Origin: Byssothecium circinans
Lineage: Eukaryota; Ascomycota; Dothideomycetes; Pleosporales; Massarinaceae
Assembly: GCA_010015675.1 (NCBI GenBank)
Contig: ML976994.1
Coordinates: 491,141 to 504,738, forward strand
DNA: 13,598 bases
Direction: 5' to 3'
Of the stretch, positions 8,009-13,598 are shown in pieces; positions within the stretch are counted from its first letter, which is position 1, and every line of letters begins with the position of its first letter. The translations under genes were made by a program, and so were the position numbers. The notes beneath the pieces are model-generated. The model did not search any database and was not told where the DNA came from. It saw only the letters and a list, made by a program, of their open reading frames with translations.

Positions 8009-9516
8009 CTACAGGGCGTGTCTCTCTTGTTCCAATGCCACGCTCTCGTAAATGCATTTACATTCTTTTACCCAGTATTCGACGTCACGCACAAAGCGCC
8101 GAGCGACGCCTCGCTTAACACCTTTGTCAACAAAAAAACTTGCATCTCGATCCTCGTATATTTGCTGAAGGTCAAGTCCATCTGCCAAGGCTATGTCTCG
8201 AGCCATCCGGATGTCTGCTTTTAGCACCTCACTCGTAACTTGTGACAGCTGCCACTCAGCGTATTCTTCTACCGCAAGATCCCATGGGCCAAGAATAATA
8301 AGACGAGGCATTGGCGGCACTGCTGCTGGTTGGTTGTGCGTTGAGTTAGACATTCCTGGAAGCACGTTTGTTATAGTAATTGGAGGAAGACCCTGTGCGG
8401 AGCTTTTGGTAGATTTTTGTTGTCTCTCGAGCCGCTGTTGCTTCTCTGCATACAGCTGCTGGCGGATGTCTTCCGGTACGTCGTTATGGGTCCGAAGCTG
8501 GCCACCCTGCTCCACGTGTCTAATCAAGCCTTTCAGTTGGTGTGTCATAAGTTTATAGTGCTTTTTCCCGACAGGGTCTCGCCAACAATGAGGGCCAAGG
8601 TGGCAGGGCGGCCCGGGGCATCGCATGAGATTATACACATCCTGCCAGGTGGACGGCTGTCTACAGTTGCCTTGTTCAGTATCGACCTGTGAGACTCTTT
8701 CTTCGAGCATCTGCTGGGTGCGGAGGGATACCCTCGCTTGCCTACTCTCTTTGTCGGTGCCGGCGCCTGTTGGCCGACTTCTAGGTAATTAAATGACATG
8801 TCAATCCTAAGCCTCTTACCCGCACGGAAAGGTTCGGCCCATGCCAAAAGCTGTCTCTCTACTAGGAACCAATCAATGTCTAATTCGTCGAAACGCTTCG
8901 TCAAATCACGCTCCGAGCGCCCTGTTACCGACACAACTACGTTAGTGTCATCGCATGTAACCCGCCTATGTGGCAGCTTCTTCTGTAAAAGCTTCTCTAG
9001 CTTGGGACGTAGGAACAGTGACCAGTAGAATCTAGGCGCTAGCACAAGGTTTGGCTCAGTATCCCTGGACATGAGCTTATTGTTCAGCATTACCTTCCAC
9101 TCGATCGAGTAGTGGAGACAAGTAGGCGGGTCCTCGTCATATTCCTCGTTTTCGTTCCACTCGTCCAGATCAAGCAACTCAAGCTTGCCTAGATGCGGTC
9201 TTATCTCCTGCACACTACCAGTGTCGTCCTGGTCTTCCTCGCTCGTTATAGCACCCAGCAGCACATCGCCGCTCGCAGACGGGTCATGCTGCGCGAATGT
9301 CCCACTTGTGATACCTACGTCTAGGCAGTCTATCATTCCGGGCGACTCTAGTACGTCCATCGGCCGAGGTGCACCGAATGGGAGAGGTTCGGCGCGCCGA
9401 TACTGGCGGTTGACTGCGGGTTCGGCAGGTGGCTCGGGGGATTGTATGCGGCGTTGGTGGGTGCCGGGAGTTAATCGGGCCTTTCGAGTCGCTGTCCTCG
9501 CACGATGGGCAGGCAT
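8009..9516 (-). pseudogene. Conserved fungal protein of unknown function, read through one frame change
   Basis: Two overlapping minus-strand frames together form one protein of about 500 residues. The first (from ATG 9516) has a basic, proline-rich start, an acidic stretch (LDLDEWNENEEYDED) and a well-formed domain around LAPRFYWSLFLRPKLEKLL and RSERDLTKRFDELDIDWFLV. The second (down to TAG 8009) has a Cys/His-rich block (CPGPPC, HCWRDPVGKKHY), a Gln/Glu-rich helix and a helical C-terminus with VKRGVARRFVRDVEYW. I recall this arrangement as a multicopy hypothetical family in ascomycetes, but its function is unknown to me. The frame changes near 8725-8740, around KRVGKRG and SLRTQQMLEER. A one-base indel is the simplest reading. 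An intron of about 32 bp with GT/AG ends would also restore the frame but is too short to be likely. Confidence 0.65.
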
Positions 9517-10252
9517 GTCTAGAGGTTGCTGTGTTCGTAGCTACTCCACGCACCATAAGCTGAAGCGCTTACGGTGGCCTCTTCTTCGGCTTTTCTCCGG
9601 CAAAAGCGAACATGCGCAGAGAGCCACGATGAGATGCTGTAGCAAACGAAAGAACTATCCACAGCGTATTCCTATGACAGCCTGTGTGCATATCATCGTT
9701 TCACACTGTGTGTCCGGTTCAATTATCGCATGAGTATGGCGCAGCGTCCCGTTGACGGGCTCTGATCAGGAAGCAAAGCAGTGGCGCAACCTATACAGTC
9801 GTCCCTGCATGCATGCGATCAGTCGACCTTTGCATTATTCTACGAAAGCACTGCACTGCTGATCAGGGATTGCAATCAAGACTTGGCTATAGTGGTGTTG
9901 CTGCGGGGACGGTATTTTCATAACCCGGCTTTCGCTCAGCACCTAAACAAAACCACAGCTTCTCCGCTTACAACTTCAGTAGATAATATGACTCTTGACG
10001 CATTTTCACTGCCTCGACTTCGGCCTCGACTTCGGCCTCCATTCTCTTCCCTTCCCTTAGTACTACGAACGTGCGCAGATTCACGATTTGAATACGTGCC
10101 GGATAAGAGGGAATAAGGGCAACAACAGGCGGATGGGTAAGGGGTATGACTGCGTAAGCCCAGGTTATAACAGGCTGTTTCTCTTCGGGACGATGGTGTT
10201 GCGAAAAGCGCTTGCAATCTGTATACGCAAAACGCCACAACTATCGACTCTA
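9517..10252. other. Intergenic region without a supported gene
   Basis: This 736-bp stretch separates the 5' end of the unknown protein gene from the 3' end of the HeLo-like gene. The frames present on either strand are short, start at arbitrary points and show no domain or codon pattern. Apart from a 12-bp tandem repeat at 10011 I see nothing structured. The promoter of the gene ending at 8009 should lie in its left part. Confidence 0.6.
10011..10039. repeat. 12-bp tandem repeat, about 2.4 copies
   Basis: GCCTCGACTTCG is repeated at 10011-10022 and 10023-10034, followed by a partial third copy. It lies downstream of the HeLo-like gene. Confidence 0.8.
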
Positions 10253-11158
10253 TCAACCCCTTTTTGCTCGTAGGATTGCTGCAATTCCTGCCGCGTCAGC
10301 GTTGCCCTGGAGAACAGTACTCCTCCCATGGGCCTTGTTGCCCTTGTATAGCCTTTCTGTAGGCGCATAGACCTGCCTGTCGACAAGATTTGTGTTGAAC
10401 ATGTCTGCATCCTCAAAAGCCTCATTGTCGACCCACGACACTCTATCCACAAGGTTCAGCGCTCGTACGTCCTGATCAGTAAGAGGGATCCTGTCAATGT
10501 CTTCTATCGTTAGCGTAGAAAACAAAGATCGCCCGGTTATACAGTACTCTCTCCATTCGTGCTCCTCCCTTCGAGCTGGATGGCGACAGAAAGCCTCTGG
10601 GCGAGGACCTGTTGCACGTTTCGGTCAACCCGCTGGACGATTGCTAAAGCCGCTGTAAACCCGGCGCGCATACTACCGCTTAGTCCAACATGCGCTGTGA
10701 CAATTCGTGCAGTAAGGTCCGCTTTTGCCCGATCCAAGCGAGTCCAGAGATCCTCGAGGCGTTTCTCGTCACGGTCTCCACTTGTGAGCGCATGCTTGTA
10801 CTGCTTGGCTTTGCTCTGTCCCAGTCGTGCAGCAAAGGCATCCAGCTGACCTTGTAGTTCTTTCCCTAGTTCCACAATCACCTGGATCTGCTCCTGGATC
10901 GCTGGAGTCTGCAGCTCTGCTTCATCTTGAACGAGCCTCAGCGTGCTAAGAAGGTTCTCAAGCTGGTCTTCGTGTCCGTCAAGGCGATTTGACGCCCCGT
11001 GCACTTTCTCTCTTGCATCGTAGATCTTTTGTATGATGGTGATCGCTTGACCGAGCAGCTGAGAGACGGCAGCTGTGCCACCAATCACCTCCTAGTGTAT
11101 TCTGTTAGATCTGTACCTTTTACTGTAGATTACTGCAAGAAGATACCAATCCTGACAT
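10253..11158 (-). CDS. Fungal STAND-type N-terminal (HeLo-like/SesA-like) effector with C-terminal HET-s-like motif
   Basis: My gene model has three exons: 11158-11147, 11091-10548 and 10503-10253, giving 268 residues. Exon 1 encodes only MSGL; intron 1 (55 bp, GTATCT to CACTAG, branch CTAAC) joins it in phase 0 to EVIGGTAAVSQLLG, a typical start for this domain class. Intron 2 (44 bp, or 47 bp with the next AG) has branch CTAAC and joins in phase 1. Residues 1-185 are predicted all-helical, with a hydrophobic first helix, as in HeLo-like/SesA domains of fungal cell-death proteins. Residues 186-237 look flexible. Residues 238-253 (YKGNKAHGRSTVLQGN) contain G-x-S-x-V-L-x-G-N, the pattern of HET-s amyloid repeats. 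The gene diverges from the NLR at 11562, whose N-terminus carries a motif of the same spacing. The expected role is a membrane-targeting cell-death effector. The domain class is fairly sure; the role is inference. Confidence 0.75.
11092..11146 (-). other. Intron 1 of the HeLo-like effector gene
   Basis: Donor GTATCT, branch site CTAAC about 15 bases before the acceptor, acceptor CACTAG; 55 bp, phase 0. It is needed because the domain frame opens directly after an in-frame TAG at the acceptor and has no ATG of its own; the nearest candidate is a GTG codon. Confidence 0.75.
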
Positions 11159-11277
11159 TATCGGCTGATCGCGAGTTCTCTGTATTCAAGGATAGGAAGA
11201 CCGTATCGCGACTTTCTTCGTCGTTATCTGCGTGCAGCTGAGGGGAAAGAGTGCGGGCAAAGTCTAGGCTCTGCGGC

Positions 11278-11582
11278 TCAGCTGAGGACTTGGCAGGACC
11301 AGAGCCTCGCCACCAGTATTTCACTCGCTTCCGTCAGATCTTTAGTCTCTTCCTGAGTTTGCAACATCGGTTCGTAGCGACGCTCGTAGAGCAACAAGTC
11401 GTTCTCTAATTGCTTAGGCCAACGCTTGGATTCCTTGAGAGCCGCACAGGGCAACTTCCGGTCCTCGGTTAGTAGAGAGCCCGAGATGGGACCCGGTAAG
11501 CTTCCTCCGTTACTGCAGGAAGAAGCGGTCCTAGGTTAATCTGACGTCGAGTAGTACTGTAATGCAACCTACTACCGGCCAT
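11278..11582 (-). CDS. Possible small spliced gene, antisense to the NLR start (84 residues)
   Basis: An ATG at 11580-11582 opens MAGSRLHYSTTRRQINLGPLLPA. A 50-bp intron (11464-11513, donor GTAACG, a TACTAAC branch site, acceptor CGAG) then joins in phase 0 to DRKLPCAALKESKRWPK and a strongly helical segment (LENDLLLYERRYEPMLQTQE), ending at TGA 11278-11280. The branch site is the best in the window and the downstream segment looks coding. An adjoining minus frame (about 11150-11300, with SLDFARTLSPQLHADNDEES) also looks coding, so the real gene may be longer, spliced differently, or be 5' UTR of the effector gene. No domain is recognised. It overlaps the first 21 bases of the NLR coding sequence in antisense. 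Confidence 0.3.
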
Positions 11583-13598
11583 GCGACAGTATATACCGGT
11601 ATCAGAACCGATGGGAACTCGATCAACGTCCTTGGTAACGTCTCGGGAGGATTGCACTTGCCCAATATTGCTAGCAGGACAGAACCCAGCCAGTGCCTCC
11701 GCGACCTAAGGGTGACCGACCCGCGCGAAGACCGGGCGAGGATCGAACAGGACAAGGACCAGTTGCTCAAGAACTGCTATGCCTGGATCCTGGACGACCC
11801 TAGCTTCCAGCGCTGGAGAAATCACAGCGACTCCAGACTGCTGTGGATAAAGGGCGACCCAGGCAAAGGCAAGACGATGATGATGATGGGTCTCATCGCC
11901 GAACTGTCTCAGGGAGATTGGGTTGGACCGTCATCAATGACGATATCGAGGTTCTTAGCCAAGCTCTGGCTCAGCTCCAGGCCAGGTCTGCTGGCTTACT
12001 TCTTCTGCCAGAGCACCAGGCCGGAGCTCAACAATGCAGTCTCGGTGCTGCGAGGGCTCACCTACATGCTCGTTGCACAGAGAGAGGAGCTGATGCGACA
12101 CGTGCAGAAGCGGTATGAGTCTGCAGGGAGGCAGTTGTTCGAGGGCCCCAATGCCATCTATACGCTGAGGGAGATATTGTCGGACATATTCAACGATCCG
12201 TCTTTGCCGACAACGTACCTTCTAGTCGACGCGCTTGATGAGTGCGCATCTGGTCTGTCTGATCTCTTGCACATCATAACCGACCACAATCTTGTCCGGC
12301 GGTCGAGGGTCAAGTGGCTAGTGACGAGCCGCAACCTTCCTGACATTAAGCGGTTCTTGTACCCTGACCCTCTCGGTGTCAAGGTCAGCCTTGAGCTCAG
12401 CGCGAGCCACGTATCGAAAGCGGTCGCGGCGTTCGTAGACTTCAAGGTGCAGCACTTAGCGGCTGTGCAGGAGTACGACGGTGAGACTAGAGCGGAGGTA
12501 CAGCAGCTGCTCGGCAACAAGGCCGAGGGCACGTTTCTGTGGGTGTCGCTAGTCTGCAAAGAGCTGGAGAGTGTACCGCTCTACCGCACGCGAGCGGTAC
12601 TGCGAGAGCTGCCGCCTGGGCTAGACCCGCTCTACGATCGTATGATGGAGCAGATTGCGGCCCAGAAGGATGCACAGACAGCACAGTTCTGCGAGGACAT
12701 CCTCCAGGCGGTCACGCTCGCGTACCGGCCGCTGCGACTTCAGGAAGTCGTGGTGGCTGCCAGCCTCCCTAAGGATCACTTTCAGGATGTGCAAGGGGTC
12801 ATTGATCTCGTCGGCCGCTGCGGGTCGTTCCTCACCGTTCGTAAAGGCACTCTCTTCTTTGTCCACCTATCTGCCAAAGACTACTTCACTTCCGGCAAGG
12901 GCCAACAGGTGCTAGACGGCGCAGTGGCAGAGGAGCATAGACGAATGACTCATCGCCTGCTAGACGCGATGCATAGCACGCTACAAAGAGACATGTGCAG
13001 CTTGCAGCAGCCAGGAGCAGGGACACAGGAGGCTCTAGGATGTTTTGAGCGCAGCGATCTTCCTCAGGTGGCATACGCATGCGAGCACTGGATTGATCAT
13101 CTCGAGGCTCGCGCGCAAGGTTGCGACGATATCTTGTCAGACGGCGACAAAGTCCACGTCTTCCTCCAGAAGCACCTTCTTCACTGGCTCGAAGCAATGA
13201 GCTTGTTGCAGAAGATGCCAGAGGCTGTGGCAGCGATGCAGAAGCTGCAGTCGATACTAAGCGTGAGTGTAGGGCCAGAAAGAAGATAATGTCATCTCTA
13301 ATCTTAACAAGGGAATTGAGAGCGTTGTACTGTCCGAGTTCGTACACGACGCGCTGCGGTTTGCAATGTGGAGCGGATTAGGGATACAAGAGGCGCCTTT
13401 GCAGGTGTACTTTGCTGCGCTGGTTTTTGCGCCAAAGAGGAGCATTGTGCGGAAACAGTTTGCGCAAGAGATGCCAGGGTGGGTAGAAGTCAAGTTAGGG
13501 CTCGACGAAGACTGGGGCGCTCTGCTGCAGACGCTCGAGGGCCATACGAGCTGGGTGACCAGTGTAGCCTTCTCGCCGCAGGGCGATCGACTGGCATC
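11562..13598 (+). CDS. NACHT-WD40 NLR (STAND) protein, 3' part beyond the window
   Basis: Exon 1 runs from ATG 11562 to 13262 (567 codons), and exon 2 from 13312 past the window end. Residues 11-26 (YTGIRTDGNSINVLGN) are a short Gly/Asn motif like those used for amyloid signalling. CLRDLRVTDPREDRARIEQ is the conserved lead into NACHT. Walker A is GDPGKGKT (98-105) and Walker B is LLVDALDE (220-227). The winged-helix region follows (PLYDRMMEQI..., PLRLQEVVVAASLP, FFVHLSAKDYF). Exon 2 gives the linker [20 protein letters not shown] and the first WD40 repeat ([22 protein letters not shown]). Such proteins sense ligands through the WD40 propeller and oligomerise through NACHT to activate an effector. 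An acceptor-like CCTAG just upstream leaves open a further 5' exon. Confidence 0.9.
13263..13311 (+). other. Intron of the NACHT-WD40 gene
   Basis: Donor GTGAGT, branch-like CTAAT about 10 bases before the acceptor, acceptor AAG; 49 bp, phase 0. Without it the frame stops at TAA 13287-13289. With it the frame continues directly into the conserved linker GIESVVLSEFVHDALRFAMW, which matches the paralogous fragment on the minus strand at 6134-6715. Confidence 0.85.

Noticed and set aside
9185..9733. 182-residue plus-strand open frame
   Set aside because: It is a shadow of the minus-strand unknown gene, with arginine/serine-rich antisense-like composition.
9936..10256. Minus-strand frames following the effector stop
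   Set aside because: They are low-complexity, have no domain, and their start coincides with the effector stop by chance. A further downstream exon is possible but I see no good splice pair.
10501..10547. Alternative donor GTATAA for intron 2 of the effector
   Set aside because: It would join in the wrong phase and stop soon after; the GTACTG donor keeps the frame with either of two acceptors.
1..13598. CRISPR arrays, rRNA or tRNA genes
   Set aside because: No regularly spaced direct repeats with unique spacers and no RNA gene signatures were seen on either strand by eye.

Overview
The window reads as nuclear DNA from a filamentous ascomycete (Pezizomycotina; a Dothideomycete would fit, but the species cannot be told). 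The reasons are a strong repeat-induced point mutation (RIP) signature in the left 5.8 kb (very AT-rich, few CA/TG, many TA, stops almost all TAA/TAG), short introns of about 45-55 bp with CTAAC/CTAAT branch sites, a pogo/Fot1-type transposon, a Tc1/mariner transposon and NACHT-WD40 (NLR/STAND) genes.

Left block, 1 to about 5810: RIP-degraded repeats. It holds a 22-bp tandem repeat; a complete Fot1/pogo relic (201-2051) with 56-bp terminal inverted repeats (TIRs), TA on both sides and a transposase frame that can still be followed from end to end; a second 1,067-bp element (2109-3175) with nearly perfect GC-rich 53-bp TIRs and a smaller inverted-repeat element inside it; and a decayed leucine-rich reading frame (about 3584-4765). 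The block ends in a 217-bp palindrome (5703-5919) whose left arm is RIP-mutated and whose right arm is not, so the composition boundary falls on the palindrome axis.

Middle block, 5920-9516: normal composition. It holds a truncated NACHT-WD40 gene on the minus strand with its WD array reduced to one full repeat, an intact Tc1/mariner (DD34E) transposase, and a conserved fungal protein of unknown function on the minus strand that needs one frame change to be read through.

Right block, 10253-13598: the most interesting part. A small two-intron gene on the minus strand encodes an all-helical fungal STAND-type N-terminal domain (HeLo-like/SesA-like) and ends in a HET-s-like short motif. It diverges from a large NACHT-WD40 NLR gene, cut off by the window end, whose extreme N-terminus carries a motif of the same spacing. 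This is the layout expected of a fungal NLR plus cell-death effector pair that signals by amyloid templating, probably in non-self recognition or programmed cell death. A possible small spliced gene lies antisense between them. The truncated NLR and the complete one are paralogues in opposite orientation about 7 kb apart, which suggests a remodelled NLR cluster beside a RIP-mutated repeat island.
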